Shown piece by piece: positions 20,434 to 28,963 of a DNA stretch of 56,523 bases. The stretch's first letter is position 1, and each line of letters begins with the position of its first letter. Origin of the DNA: an uncultured Sutterella sp. (GTDB lineage Bacteria > Pseudomonadota > Gammaproteobacteria > Burkholderiales > Burkholderiaceae_F); contig UQTE01000016.1 of assembly GCA_900543805.1 (NCBI GenBank), positions 1 to 56,523 of the forward strand, read 5' to 3'. Under the pieces are notes generated by a model. That model did not search any database. It had not been told where the DNA came from and was given only the letters and a program-made list of their open reading frames with translations. Position numbers and translations under genes: made by a program.

Positions 20434-20905
20434 TCCGGCGCGAAGCGAAGAGAAAACCCTAAGTCTGAAAAATGGAACGCGGCGCCCGCTTCTTCTCGCT
20501 CGGCAGGGCCGGGAGAGTTTTTCAAAAAGGCGAACGCCGTCGATACACGTTAACCCGTAGTCTACCCGAGTTTGAGAAAAGGATTGCGTTGCAGGATTAG
20601 GAAATTGTCTGAACCAAAAAGAAAAACGAAAAACTACGCGGTTTCACCTAGCTTTTCCGACGATTCCCTTTCGCCTCCTCCGAGAAATCCCGAACGTCCC
20701 GGGCACGTCCCAGGAAGTCATTATGCACTTTTGCTTATGGCGGCGCATTTCCCCGTCCGTCGTGCTTTTTATTTCCCGATCGGGAACCTTCCGGCAACCC
20801 CCGAAGAAACCCGAAAACGTGTCCGAGCACACGGACGCGCAGGCTGCACTCCCCTACTCTTTGCGCATGGGCTCCCGGTGAGCCTTGACCAAAGGAGAAA
20901 GTCTT
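20434..20905. other. Divergent intergenic region, no gene seen
   Basis: About 470 bases between the GNAT-HTH gene (-) and the Tat flavoprotein gene (+). No gene or structured RNA was recognised. It should hold both promoters, but no convincing -35/-10 pair stands out. The flavoprotein Shine-Dalgarno AAAGGAGA is at 20891-20898. Confidence 0.4.
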
Positions 20906-22480
20906 ATGAAAATCACCCGTCGTCAGTTGATCGGTTCGGCCGCCGCCGGTGCGGCCCTCTCGGGCGTCGTGCCCGCCGCGCTCGCCGCCGTCGTGGAAAA
21001 GAAGGTCGACCTCGTCATCATCGGCGGGGGCTTGGGCGGCCTCGCCGCCGCGAACGCGGCCGTGAACAAGGGCGCCAAGCCCCTCGTTCTTGAAAAGCTC
21101 GCCTTCTTGGGCGGCGCCGGCCTCTTCCCGGAAGGCTCCCTCGGCGTCAATACGCGCTATCAGAAGGAACACGGCATCAAGACGACCGTGCAGCAGGTTT
21201 TGGACGCCGCGCTGCAGTTCCATCACTTCCGCGCCGATCCGTCCGTTCTTCGCGTGCTGATCGAAGAATCGCAGAAGACGATCGACGAGATCCAGGACAT
21301 GGGCATTGAATTCCGCGGTATCCGCACCATGTACGACAAGCACGAATCGCTCATGACGTGGCACCTCTTCAAGGGCGGCGCCGCCGAAGTCATCAAGCGC
21401 TTCATCGACAACATCAAGGCCCGCGGCGGTGAAATCCTCACGAAGACGCGCGCTCAGAAGCTCATCACCGAAAACGGCGCCGTCGTCGGCGTGGAAGCCG
21501 TGAACGAAAAGGGCGACAAGATCATCGTGCGCGCCCGCAAGGTGATCATCGCCACGGGCGGGTTCGCCGCCAACAAGGAAATGCTCGCCCAGTACGTCTT
21601 CGACTCCTCCGCCCTCGGCATGGTCGAACCGATTTGGCTGCGCGGCCCGGTGGTCGACGGCCGCACGGGCGACGGCATCAACATGGCCCGTCTCGTCGGC
21701 GCCCACGTGGCCGGCATGCACGCCGTGGCCGGCAACGCTCCGTACCTTCCGGACGTTCCTCCGATCAATCAGTTCTCGGGTCCGGACGAACTCAAGCAGG
21801 GCCGTTGCGCCCTCGCCCAGCCCTGGCTCTGGGTGGACCACACCGGCCGCCGCTTCTTCAACGAATCCCGCGGCTCCGTCTTCGTCGACGTCTACAACGC
21901 CATGACCACGGCGGGCGGCGTCTCCTACACGATCTTCGACCAGGAAAAGATGGACCGCATGATCCAGAAGGGTGCGGTGCTTCCCTTCAACGCCATCGTC
22001 CTCGCCGAGACCCCGCTCAAGGCGCTCCCGAAGACCTGGGAAATCGGCCAGCAGCGCGGCTGGGCCTTCAAGGCCGACACGATCGAAGAACTCGCCATGC
22101 AGATCGGCGTTCCGCCGAAGAACCTGCGCGAAACGATGCAGAAGGTGAACTCCTACGCCGAAACGGGCGTCGACCCCGAATTCGGCCGCAAGAAGGAACA
22201 CCTCGTGAAGTTCAACCTTGAAAAGGGCCCGTACTACGCTCTCAAGGCGATCCGCGCCTTCTTCCTCACCTTGGGCGGCGTCACCGTCACGCCCAACTTC
22301 GAAGCGAAGAACCCGCAGGGCGACGTGATCCGCAACCTCTACGTCATCGGTCAGGACATCGGCGGTCTCTACGACTCGTCCTATGACCTCCGCTGCGAAG
22401 GTTCGGCCTCGTCCTTCGCCATGACTTCGGGCCGCGTGGCCGCGCTCCACGCCCTCAAGGCCATCGAAGCCGGCGAATAA
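20906..22480 (+). CDS. Tat-exported FAD-dependent oxidoreductase (flavocytochrome c-like)
   Basis: A 524-aa protein with a twin-arginine signal (TRRQLIG at residues 4-10, then AAAGAALSGVVPAALA). An FAD_binding_2 domain starts with DLVIIGGGLGGLAAANAA (about 35-52). It belongs to the fumarate reductase/succinate dehydrogenase flavoprotein superfamily. However, the canonical HHTMGG segment is replaced by FLTLGG, and the C-terminal FAD segment reads GLYDSSYDLRCEGSASSF, so fumarate is doubtful as substrate. There is no FMN or haem domain; electrons must come from a separate carrier. ATG 20906 has AAAGGAGA and begins the Tat motif. A terminator follows at 22544-22583. Confidence 0.87.
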   Translation: MKITRRQLIGSAAAGAALSGVVPAALAAVVEKKVDLVIIGGGLGGLAAANAAVNKGAKPLVLEKLAFLGGAGLFPEGSLGVNTRYQKEHGIKTTVQQVLDAALQFHHFRADPSVLRVLIEESQKTIDEIQDMGIEFRGIRTMYDKHESLMTWHLFKGGAAEVIKRFIDNIKARGGEILTKTRAQKLITENGAVVGVEAVNEKGDKIIVRARKVIIATGGFAANKEMLAQYVFDSSALGMVEPIWLRGPVVDGRTGDGINMARLVGAHVAGMHAVAGNAPYLPDVPPINQFSGPDELKQGRCALAQPWLWVDHTGRRFFNESRGSVFVDVYNAMTTAGGVSYTIFDQEKMDRMIQKGAVLPFNAIVLAETPLKALPKTWEIGQQRGWAFKADTIEELAMQIGVPPKNLRETMQKVNSYAETGVDPEFGRKKEHLVKFNLEKGPYYALKAIRAFFLTLGGVTVTPNFEAKNPQGDVIRNLYVIGQDIGGLYDSSYDLRCEGSASSFAMTSGRVAALHALKAIEAGE

Positions 22481-22543
22481 TCGACGCTTCCTTTCGGGGG
22501 CCGAACCCGCTTTCGGCCCTCGAGCGGACATCCGATCGATCTT

Positions 22544-22583
22544 CGACCTTCCCGCCCTACGGTGCGGCGGAGGTCGTTTTCTT
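22544..22583 (+). terminator. Terminator after the Tat flavoprotein gene
   Basis: CGACCT...CCGCC pairs with GGCGG.AGGTCG and is followed by TTTTCTT. A perfect 8-bp hairpin GGGCCGAA/TTCGGCCC lies just upstream near 22500-22518. Confidence 0.75.
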
Positions 22584-22680
22584 ATCCGCCCACCGCGTTT
22601 CTCCGCCGCTCCGTAGAAGTTCTCATCGTTGCCGAAGCGGCCGGCCGATACAATGAGCCTGCACACTTTCCCGACGAAAC

Positions 22681-23388
22681 ATGACGAACGCACCGAAGCT
22701 CTCCATCTATTCCGACCGAGCCTGGCTTTTCGACGCCGCGCCGGAAGCGATCGAACCGCTCTTTGCCGACGCGCCCCGCAGGGTGATTCCCGCCTGCACG
22801 CGGCTCCCCTTCGGCTCCACGCACGTCGTCGCCCGCATTGAAGAAGGACTCTTTGCCACCTACGCTGGTTTTCAAGGGGAATTTCGACTCCTCACGGGGC
22901 TTTTCGGCCCGGGCTCGATTTTGGGCGGCGTCAAGGCCCTGACGCACGCGGGGCGTCGAATGCCACTCTCTCTCAGAGCTCTCTCCGACACAACCGTGCG
23001 GGTGATCGACGCCGTTCGGTTTCGCGAAGCCCTGGAAGCCGACAAGGCGCTAGAAAAGGACGTTCTTTCCTATTTCCTCGTGATGCACGAACGGCAGATC
23101 GACGGCCTCCTCGTCATGGAGTACCTGCCGCTTGCCGACCGCCTCGCCATGCTGATCGAGACGCTCTACTTCGCCATGGGAGAGGAACCGTCGGAGACGC
23201 CCGTCGAACTCCCGCTTTCCCTCAACGCAAGCGACCTTGCCGACATGCTGCGCGCCGAGCGCGCATCGGTGAGCCGCGTTCTTTCTCGCTGGGGCCGCGC
23301 CGGCATCTTCCGCCGTGAAGGCCGCGCGCTCTACTTCGCAAGCGCCCGTCTTCGCGAACAGAACGCAAGCGGAGTCGCATTCCCGTGA
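22681..23388 (+). CDS. Crp/Fnr family transcriptional regulator
   Basis: A 235-aa protein with an N-terminal cyclic-nucleotide-binding-like beta-roll (about 20-120), a dimer helix (about 125-165, VLSYFLVMHERQIDGLL) and a C-terminal winged HTH (about 180-220, LNASDLADMLRAERASVSRVLSRWGRAGIF). Only one Cys is present in the sensory part, so it cannot carry the 4Fe-4S cluster of true FNR. Its ligand is unknown. It overlaps the MFS gene by 4 nt (GTGA), so both are co-transcribed and coupled. A TACAAT at 22649-22654 is a possible -10 element. Confidence 0.88.
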   Translation: MTNAPKLSIYSDRAWLFDAAPEAIEPLFADAPRRVIPACTRLPFGSTHVVARIEEGLFATYAGFQGEFRLLTGLFGPGSILGGVKALTHAGRRMPLSLRALSDTTVRVIDAVRFREALEADKALEKDVLSYFLVMHERQIDGLLVMEYLPLADRLAMLIETLYFAMGEEPSETPVELPLSLNASDLADMLRAERASVSRVLSRWGRAGIFRREGRALYFASARLREQNASGVAFP

Positions 23389-24509
23389 GCCGGATTCTCC
23401 TTCTCGTCCTCTCGACGGCGCTCGTCATGCGCGCGCCGATCAACGCGCTCGGCCCCGTCGCAGAAGACGTGATCGAAACGCTCGGCTTCGGCTACGCGGT
23501 CTACGGCTTCGTCGCGGCGCTCCCGATCTTTCTATTCGGTCTCATGAGTCCCGTCGTAAGTCGTCTGCTGCGGCGCTTCTCGGGAGAACGGCTCTTCCTC
23601 GCGGGGCTTCTCCTTCTCATCTTCGGGTGTTGGGCCCGCGGCGCAGACGACCCCCTTCTGTTTATCGCGGGGACGCTCGTCATGGGCTTCGGGATCACGC
23701 AGTTGAACGTCCTCATGCCCGCCGTCATCAAGACGGGATTCAAAGAGAAGTGGCCCGTCATGATGAGCGCCTATGCGGCCTTGATCGGCTTGAGCGGCAC
23801 GGCGGGCGTGGCGCTATCGACGCAGCTTTTCGCCGCGACCGCCGACTTTTCGGCGTCGCTTCGCGTCTGGGCCCCGGCCGCTCTACCGGCGCTTCTTCTG
23901 CTTCTCTCGCTGAGAAAGGGATTCGTTCCGAAGGAAACGGCCGCTCCCGAAACGTCGGGCCGAATCACCTCTGCCCGGCTCCTTTTCACGCTCGTCGCCA
24001 TCACGGGACTCCAGGCGGCCATCAATTCGACCCTCAGCCTGTGGCTTCCCTCCGCGCTGACGGCCGACGGCTTCACGTCCGCGCAGGCCGGAGCCTTCGT
24101 CACGACGCTCCTCATCGCCTCGATCGCGGGAAGCTTCGCGCAGCCCGCGCTCTCGCGGCTTTGTCCGGACTTCACGGTCCGCGTCGCGCTTTCGGTTGCC
24201 GCCTTTGTTCTTCCCGTTCACTTCCTCGACAGTCTGCCGCTCGTCCTCACGGCGCTCGCCGCGGGCTTTGCGCAGGGAATCTTCGTTGCGGAATCCTTCG
24301 CGATGCCCGCGAAGAAAACCGACGGTTTCGAGCGGCTCGTGGCGCTCACTGGGCGCGTGCAGTGCGGAGGCTACGTCCTCGCGGGCGTCGGTCCCTTTCT
24401 GACGGGCGGCGTCGTGGAGCTTCTCTCGGTCTCGACCGTTCCGACGCTTCTGACGGTTTTCGCCCTCCTCTGGGGGCTCTTTGCGGTGCTCGCCGAACGA
24501 GCGGAGTGA
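23385..24509 (+). CDS. MFS transporter, CynX/NimT-like
   Basis: A 374-aa inner-membrane protein with about 11-12 hydrophobic segments and the short charged loop SRLLRRFSGERLFLAG after the second segment, typical of MFS. The pattern of an N-terminal ALVMRAPINALGPVAEDV and a charged central loop near residue 190 resembles the CynX/NimT group (cyanate or nitroimidazole-type exporters), but the substrate cannot be assigned. GTG 23385 overlaps the regulator's stop (GTGA), so expression is tied to the Crp/Fnr protein. Confidence 0.85.
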   Translation: MSRILLLVLSTALVMRAPINALGPVAEDVIETLGFGYAVYGFVAALPIFLFGLMSPVVSRLLRRFSGERLFLAGLLLLIFGCWARGADDPLLFIAGTLVMGFGITQLNVLMPAVIKTGFKEKWPVMMSAYAALIGLSGTAGVALSTQLFAATADFSASLRVWAPAALPALLLLLSLRKGFVPKETAAPETSGRITSARLLFTLVAITGLQAAINSTLSLWLPSALTADGFTSAQAGAFVTTLLIASIAGSFAQPALSRLCPDFTVRVALSVAAFVLPVHFLDSLPLVLTALAAGFAQGIFVAESFAMPAKKTDGFERLVALTGRVQCGGYVLAGVGPFLTGGVVELLSVSTVPTLLTVFALLWGLFAVLAERAE

Positions 24510-24621
24510 ACCATTCGCGAAAACCCGCAGAAAACGGCGGAGCGCGGACTTTCGCCGTGCTATAGTTCCTCTCCCGCCGCAGGATCCGCGGCTTTGTCCA
24601 TACGGAAACTCCCATTCAGCC

Positions 24622-25455
24622 ATGACCGTACGCATGCCCGAACCCAAAGGTACGCTTCTCGGTAAAGAGACGACCTACGAAAACCGATACGATCCGTCTC
24701 TGCTCACGCCGATCCCGCGCAGTCTCGGCCGCGACGCAATCGGCCGTCACGACTTCCGCGGGGTCGACGTCTGGCGTCTCTACGAAATCACCTGGCTCGA
24801 CCTCGAAGGCCGTCCGCACTACGCCGCGGGGGAACTGCTCGTTCCCGCGACGTCGCCCAACATCGTCGAGTCGAAGTCCCTCAAGCTCTACATCGGGAGC
24901 TTCACGCAGACGCGCGTGGGCGACCTCGCGACCCTTTGCGAAACGGTCGAGCGCGATCTCTCGGCGATTCTCGGCGCCCCCGTGAAGACCCACTTTGCCG
25001 AACTCGCCGACTGGAACTGCCCCGTCGAAAAGACGCCGGGCGTTCTTCTCGAGCGCGAAACCGCCCCGAAGGGCGAACTCACGTTCGAGCCCGAACCCGC
25101 GCTTCTCGCGTTCACGGACGACGAAAAGACCGTCGAGGAAACGCTCTCCACCGATCAGCTGCGCTCTCTTTGTCCAGTCACGGGGCAGCCCGACCACGCG
25201 ACGGTCGTGATCCGCTACCGCGGACGGGCCTGGGACCATGAGGCGCTCTACCGCTATCTCCTTTCCTATCGCCTCCACCGCGGTTTTCACGAACAGTGCT
25301 GCGAGCAGATCTTCCACGACCTCATGACGAAGCTGTCGCCCGAGACGCTCGAAGTGCGCTGCCTCTTCACGCGCCGCGGCGGGATCGACATCAGCCCCTT
25401 CCGTTCGACCGATCGGGACGAACCCGAACGCATCTGGCGCGCCATGCGGCAATGA
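24622..25455 (+). CDS. queF: NADPH-dependent 7-cyano-7-deazaguanine reductase (long form)
   Basis: QueF reduces preQ0 to preQ1 in queuosine synthesis. The 277-aa product is the two-domain E. coli type. The NADPH/substrate motif VESKSLKLYIGSF is at about residues 77-89, and the catalytic Cys lies in SLCPVTGQPDHATVVIRY in the C-terminal half. EQCCEQIFHDLM and the GGIDISPFRS end are also typical. ATG 24622 gives the family N-terminus. An extended -10-like TGCTATAGT lies upstream near 24558-24566. No preQ1 riboswitch was recognised. Confidence 0.95.
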   Translation: MTVRMPEPKGTLLGKETTYENRYDPSLLTPIPRSLGRDAIGRHDFRGVDVWRLYEITWLDLEGRPHYAAGELLVPATSPNIVESKSLKLYIGSFTQTRVGDLATLCETVERDLSAILGAPVKTHFAELADWNCPVEKTPGVLLERETAPKGELTFEPEPALLAFTDDEKTVEETLSTDQLRSLCPVTGQPDHATVVIRYRGRAWDHEALYRYLLSYRLHRGFHEQCCEQIFHDLMTKLSPETLEVRCLFTRRGGIDISPFRSTDRDEPERIWRAMRQ

Positions 25456-25523
25456 GCTCGGAGAACGGGCATTCGGTCGTATAATGGTCTTTTCGATCGA
25501 AAACATCCTCTCGGATTCTCCGC

Positions 25524-25859
25524 ATGCTCAAAGAAGCTCCACCGCGTCCCGGCGAAGCGCTCGCCAAGACCATTTCGGGTCACCGCCTCACGCACGTGGC
25601 CGACTGCCTCGGCGTGAACGTTTCGACCCTGCAGCGCGTGATCCGCGGCGACTTCCGCGTGACGCCCGCCATGGCCTACCGTCTCTCGATCGCGCTTGAA
25701 ACGCCGATGGAGTATTGGCTTCGCATCCAGACCGAACGCGACGTCTGGGACATGCAGCACGACAAAAACCGTCCGACGAACGTGAAGTCGATCTACGAAC
25801 CCGAAGCCTCGGACATTCCCGAGCAGGAAACGCTCCCCTTCGACTGGGGCGAAGAATAA
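25524..25859 (+). CDS. HigA-type XRE antitoxin, orphan
   Basis: A 111-aa protein of the HigA/VapI antitoxin family. It shows the family start RPGEALAKTI, an HTH (about 22-58, VADCLGVNVSTLQRVIRGDFRVTPAMAYRLSIAL) and the tail MEYWLRIQTERDVWD. A long acidic C-terminal extension (about 85-111) follows. No HigB/RelE-like toxin ORF is adjacent: only 68 nt separate it from queF, and a terminator follows. It therefore looks like an orphan antitoxin or a housekeeping regulator. A TATAAT at 25480-25485 may be its -10 element. Confidence 0.87.
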   Translation: MLKEAPPRPGEALAKTISGHRLTHVADCLGVNVSTLQRVIRGDFRVTPAMAYRLSIALETPMEYWLRIQTERDVWDMQHDKNRPTNVKSIYEPEASDIPEQETLPFDWGEE

Positions 25860-25883
25860 TGTCCCCCGCACCGATACCCCGAG

Positions 25884-25912
25884 ATCCCGCCCGCCGAGGC
25901 GGGATTTCTTTT
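25884..25912 (+). terminator. Terminator after the HigA-type gene
   Basis: ATCCCGCC / GGCGGGAT 8-bp stem followed by TTTCTTTT. Confidence 0.85.
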
Positions 25913-26085
25913 GCCCAGACGTCGAGCAAACGAGGGCGTCGGGCGACCCTCCCCGTCCCCTCTCTTCATCCCGTCCTCTCTTTGCACGGGAGCGTGCGCA
26001 GTACGAACAACCACGTAACGATTCTTATTCTCTTTTCTAAGAGAGGGTATTTAGGGATATCACCCTGAGCAATAACCCTGAAACA

Positions 26086-26109
26086 AATTGTAAGCAAATA
26101 TACACAATT
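26086..26109. promoter_or_regulatory. Inverted repeat upstream of dba-dsbI
   Basis: AATTGT and ACAATT are separated by 12 nt in an AT-rich stretch about 85 nt before the dba start. The 6-bp arms and one-turn spacing suit a dimeric regulator; the protein is unknown. In Campylobacter the homologous operon is Fur-controlled, but this site is not a good Fur box. Confidence 0.4.
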
Positions 26110-26191
26110 GTCTTTTCCTTTGGCAGAATGCTCCTCTCTTTCAACCACTGCGCTCCCTTTCAAATGTTTCGGAGCGCTTCGTGAGGATAGT

Positions 26192-26359
26192 ATGGAGTTC
26201 GTAGAACTGCTTTTGCTCTGCGTCGCCGTTCAGCTTCTCATCTTCAAGCCCGAGCAGGAAAAACTCGCCTGGTGGCTGACGGTGGGCGGCTGGTTCGTCG
26301 TCGTGTTCATGTATGTCGGCCACGTGTCGACGGCCATTCTCGGTTCGCTCAATCTCTAA
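26192..26359 (+). CDS. dba: Dba-like small membrane protein of the DsbI system
   Basis: A 55-aa protein with two hydrophobic stretches (about 2-15 and 24-48) and a charged KPEQEK turn between them. ATG 26192 has GAGGA at 26184-26188. It ends 12 nt before dsbI and is clearly co-transcribed with it. A short membrane protein just upstream of dsbI matches the dba-dsbI arrangement known from Campylobacter, where Dba is needed for DsbI function. The assignment rests on context, size and membrane character rather than a motif. Confidence 0.65.
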   Translation: MEFVELLLLCVAVQLLIFKPEQEKLAWWLTVGGWFVVVFMYVGHVSTAILGSLNL

Positions 26360-26371
26360 GGAGGCTTTTCG

Positions 26372-27904
26372 ATGACTGACTATTCGCAGCCCGTCAACGA
26401 GGGCGACATCAAGAAGGCGAAAACCTTTTACGACATCATTTGCTGGGGCGGTCTTCTGATCGTTCTGCTCCCCGTCGGCATCGCCAATCTCATTCTCGGC
26501 TACCTTCTCGGCGACTCCCCCTGCACGCTCTGCTGGGGCCAGCGTCAGCAGATGGCCTACATCGGCGTCGTGGCGCTCTTCATGGTCCGCTACGGCTTCA
26601 AGCCCAAGTACCTCGCCACGATGCTCGTCATGGCGGCCGTGGGCCTCTACTCGTCCTTCCGTCACCTCGGCAACCACGCCGCCCGTGACGTCGGCCAGGG
26701 CTTCGGCCTCGACATCTTCGGCATTCACACCCAGATGTGGGCGGAAATCGTCTTCTGGTGCGTCGTGATGCTCTTCGGTCTCGCCACCTTCCTCGCTCCG
26801 CGCTTCGACGCGCTGATCGCGGAAATGCGCGGCCGTCCGTGGCGTCCGCTCACGACCTTCTACAAGATCGCCTTCGGCATCGTCGCCTTCATCATCGCCT
26901 CGAACTCCTTCCAGGCCGCCTGGTCGACGGGTCTTCCCCCGAACTGGGGTCAGGGCGATCCCTGGCGCTTCTCCTGGGACCGCAAGTACATCACGTACTC
27001 CGCCGATTCCTGGGAAGGCATGTGGGCCGGCATCAACTTCCTCGGCCGCCGCGACGTGAAGGATCCGGACCTTGCCTACAAGCCCAACGCCAAGAAGCTC
27101 GGCATCACGTGGAACCACAACGCGGCCGAAGCCCCGATCGCTCTGAACGGCAGCCTCACGGTCTCGAACACGCGTGAAATCAAGGGAATCGACGCCAAGC
27201 TCAACACGCTCCAGAAGATCCGCGGCGAGTACGTCGTGACCTCGAAGTACGACTTCTGGTTCCTCAACGACGACCTCACCCCGTCGATCCACGCCGCCAT
27301 GGACCCCTGGTTCTCGGCGAACGTCCTCGACCTCGTCGGCGTCACGCCCTACGGTGAAGACGCCTACGTCCTCATGGGCATGAACAAGTCGATCCTGCGC
27401 GTGCGCAAGAACCCCGAAGCCGACGACGTTCAGGGCTGGGCCAACTTCACGGCCGGCCGCGATCAGGTCGAAGCCGTGGGCGGCAAAGGCCGCGCCCGCA
27501 TCGACACGACCCGCGCCAAGATGTTCTACGTCCACTCGAGCGCGACGGACGGCAAGTACATCTTTACGGCCACCGTGCCCGACAACAAGGACAAGAAGAC
27601 CTTCGTGATCTCGAAGGCCCTCATGGCCGACTGGACGCTCTCGGGCGAATTCAAGCCCGCCGCCGCCCTCAAGGACGGCCGCTCGCTCGGCGAACTCTAC
27701 GTCACGGGCATGGTCTACGAAGACGGCAAGCTCTACGCCGTGTCGAAGAACTTCAACGTCCTCGTCGTGATCGACCTCGCGACGGAAGCCGTGACGGAAG
27801 CCTGGGGTCTCCCCGCCGACTTCACGGACATCCGCGGTCTCGTGAAGACGGGCGACACCTTCGAAGTCCTCGACGGCAACCGCATCGTGACGCTCACGAA
27901 GTAA
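26372..27904 (+). CDS. dsbI: DsbI-type thiol oxidoreductase (DsbB-like with periplasmic C-terminal domain)
   Basis: A 510-aa protein. Residues 1-180 form a five-helix DsbB-like membrane domain with the redox pair CTLC (51-54) at the first periplasmic loop and the quinone-site GQRQQMAY after it. The second Cys pair of classical DsbB is missing. Residues about 185-510 form a large periplasmic domain, probably a beta-propeller, ending in repeats such as GELYVTGMVYEDGKLYAVSK. This layout is that of DsbI in epsilonproteobacteria. It should reoxidise a periplasmic DsbA-like protein using quinone; no dsbA-like gene is adjacent. Confidence 0.9.
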   Translation: MTDYSQPVNEGDIKKAKTFYDIICWGGLLIVLLPVGIANLILGYLLGDSPCTLCWGQRQQMAYIGVVALFMVRYGFKPKYLATMLVMAAVGLYSSFRHLGNHAARDVGQGFGLDIFGIHTQMWAEIVFWCVVMLFGLATFLAPRFDALIAEMRGRPWRPLTTFYKIAFGIVAFIIASNSFQAAWSTGLPPNWGQGDPWRFSWDRKYITYSADSWEGMWAGINFLGRRDVKDPDLAYKPNAKKLGITWNHNAAEAPIALNGSLTVSNTREIKGIDAKLNTLQKIRGEYVVTSKYDFWFLNDDLTPSIHAAMDPWFSANVLDLVGVTPYGEDAYVLMGMNKSILRVRKNPEADDVQGWANFTAGRDQVEAVGGKGRARIDTTRAKMFYVHSSATDGKYIFTATVPDNKDKKTFVISKALMADWTLSGEFKPAAALKDGRSLGELYVTGMVYEDGKLYAVSKNFNVLVVIDLATEAVTEAWGLPADFTDIRGLVKTGDTFEVLDGNRIVTLTK

Positions 27905-27931
27905 TTCGAAGCATCGCGACCGCATGAATCC

Positions 27932-27968
27932 GGGCCGTTCTCCTTCGGGAGGACGGTCCGATTTTTTT
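27932..27968 (+). terminator. Terminator after dsbI
   Basis: GGGCCGTTCTCC, loop TTCG, GGAGGACGGTCC (with mismatch/G-U), followed by seven T residues. Confidence 0.9.
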
Positions 27969-28102
27969 GTTCGCCCCCTCCTCTTCCTACCGCGCCGCGA
28001 AAGACGGAGACCGTAACCGTTTGCAAATGCCATCCGGGCGCGATTTGCGGACGAATCCCGTCCGTATAATGGACCGACATGTCACTCAACAGGGAGACCC
28101 TC

Positions 28103-28885
28103 ATGTCCGCGCGTCTCAAACATCTCGCGCCCCTACTGGGCGCCCTTCTTCTTTCGGGATGCCAGACCTTCACCGAAGGCGGCGCTCCGGGCGACGCCGC
28201 GTCCGCTCCGGTCTCCGCGGAGAAGCCTGCCAAGGCCGCGGCGTCCCGCTTTCCCTGTCTCGACGCCCCGCGCTTCGATCTGATGTTCGACATCGGCCCC
28301 TCGATCGCGGTGGGCGACGAAGAAAAGCTCGACCTCGCCCGCAACGCGGCTGAACGACTCCTTGAAGACCTCGCCGAGTACGACCACCCCGTGGCGATCT
28401 TCACGGCGAGCCCCTACGCAATTCCCGGCGGCGACGAAACGCCCCGCCCCGCTGCGCTCGCGCGCGTGATCGACGGTCTCAAGGCGCTGCCGAGAAACAA
28501 TCCCAAGCTCGAGCGCGCGATCTCGGCCTACGCCGCCACCTACGGCTGCGCCCCGAAGACGCGCGGCGCCCTCGTTCTCTTTACGGACGGCGCGTGGCTC
28601 GACGACCAGAAGGTCCTGCGCGCCGCGGAGCGCTTGACGCGTCTCGCCCCGTCCGCGGGCCTCTTCGTGATCGGTCTTCGTCCCAACGAAGCGGACAAGG
28701 AAAACCTGCTACGGCTCGTCACGCTCGTTCGCGAAGCGAGAGGTGAAGCGGGCGGCGCCTACATCGAGGTCGACCGCCTCGAATACGATCCGGACGCCTT
28801 CCTTCTCTTTTCCGACAAACTCCACCGCTGGCTTGCCGACGACACGGAAGCCCCCGCGCCCGAAGACGAGGAAACGGCGGTCTGA
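28103..28885 (+). CDS. Lipoprotein with a VWA-like domain
   Basis: A 260-aa precursor with the lipobox LLLSGC at about residues 14-19, so it is membrane-anchored, followed by an Ala/Pro/Ser-rich linker to about 50. The rest resembles a von Willebrand A fold: FDLMFDIGPS in place of the MIDAS DxSxS, LPRNNPKLERAISAYA and GALVLFTDGAWLDD. The MIDAS site is incomplete (DIGPS), so metal binding is uncertain. ATG 28103 has AGGGAGA; an ATG 24 nt upstream is less likely. TATAAT at 28065-28070 is a probable -10. The function is unknown. Confidence 0.75.
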   Translation: MSARLKHLAPLLGALLLSGCQTFTEGGAPGDAASAPVSAEKPAKAAASRFPCLDAPRFDLMFDIGPSIAVGDEEKLDLARNAAERLLEDLAEYDHPVAIFTASPYAIPGGDETPRPAALARVIDGLKALPRNNPKLERAISAYAATYGCAPKTRGALVLFTDGAWLDDQKVLRAAERLTRLAPSAGLFVIGLRPNEADKENLLRLVTLVREARGEAGGAYIEVDRLEYDPDAFLLFSDKLHRWLADDTEAPAPEDEETAV

Positions 28886-28909
28886 GGCTTTCAGCCCCGC
28901 CAAACACGC

Positions 28910-28937
28910 GAAGGGCCGGGAAAATTCCCGGCCCTTC
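28910..28937. terminator. Bidirectional terminator
   Basis: A perfect 13-bp stem GAAGGGCCGGGAA / TTCCCGGCCCTTC lies between the VWA lipoprotein gene (+) and the thioredoxin-like gene (-). Confidence 0.75.
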
Positions 28938-28963
28938 GGCGTATCGAGCGGATTCGTCGTCGA

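Noticed and set aside
20735..22693. 652-codon - strand frame
   Set aside because: Antisense of the Tat flavoprotein gene, which has a signal, FAD motif, Shine-Dalgarno and terminator.
24510..24621. preQ1 riboswitch ahead of queF
   Set aside because: No preQ1-I or -II signature in the 110-nt leader; only a possible extended -10 element.
25456..25523. HigB toxin partner for the HigA-type protein
   Set aside because: Only 68 nt are available upstream and a terminator follows the gene; no small toxin ORF fits.
26005..26060. Fur box before dba-dsbI
   Set aside because: Fur control is known for the Campylobacter operon, but the AT-rich stretch here matches the GATAATGATAATCATTATC pattern too poorly.
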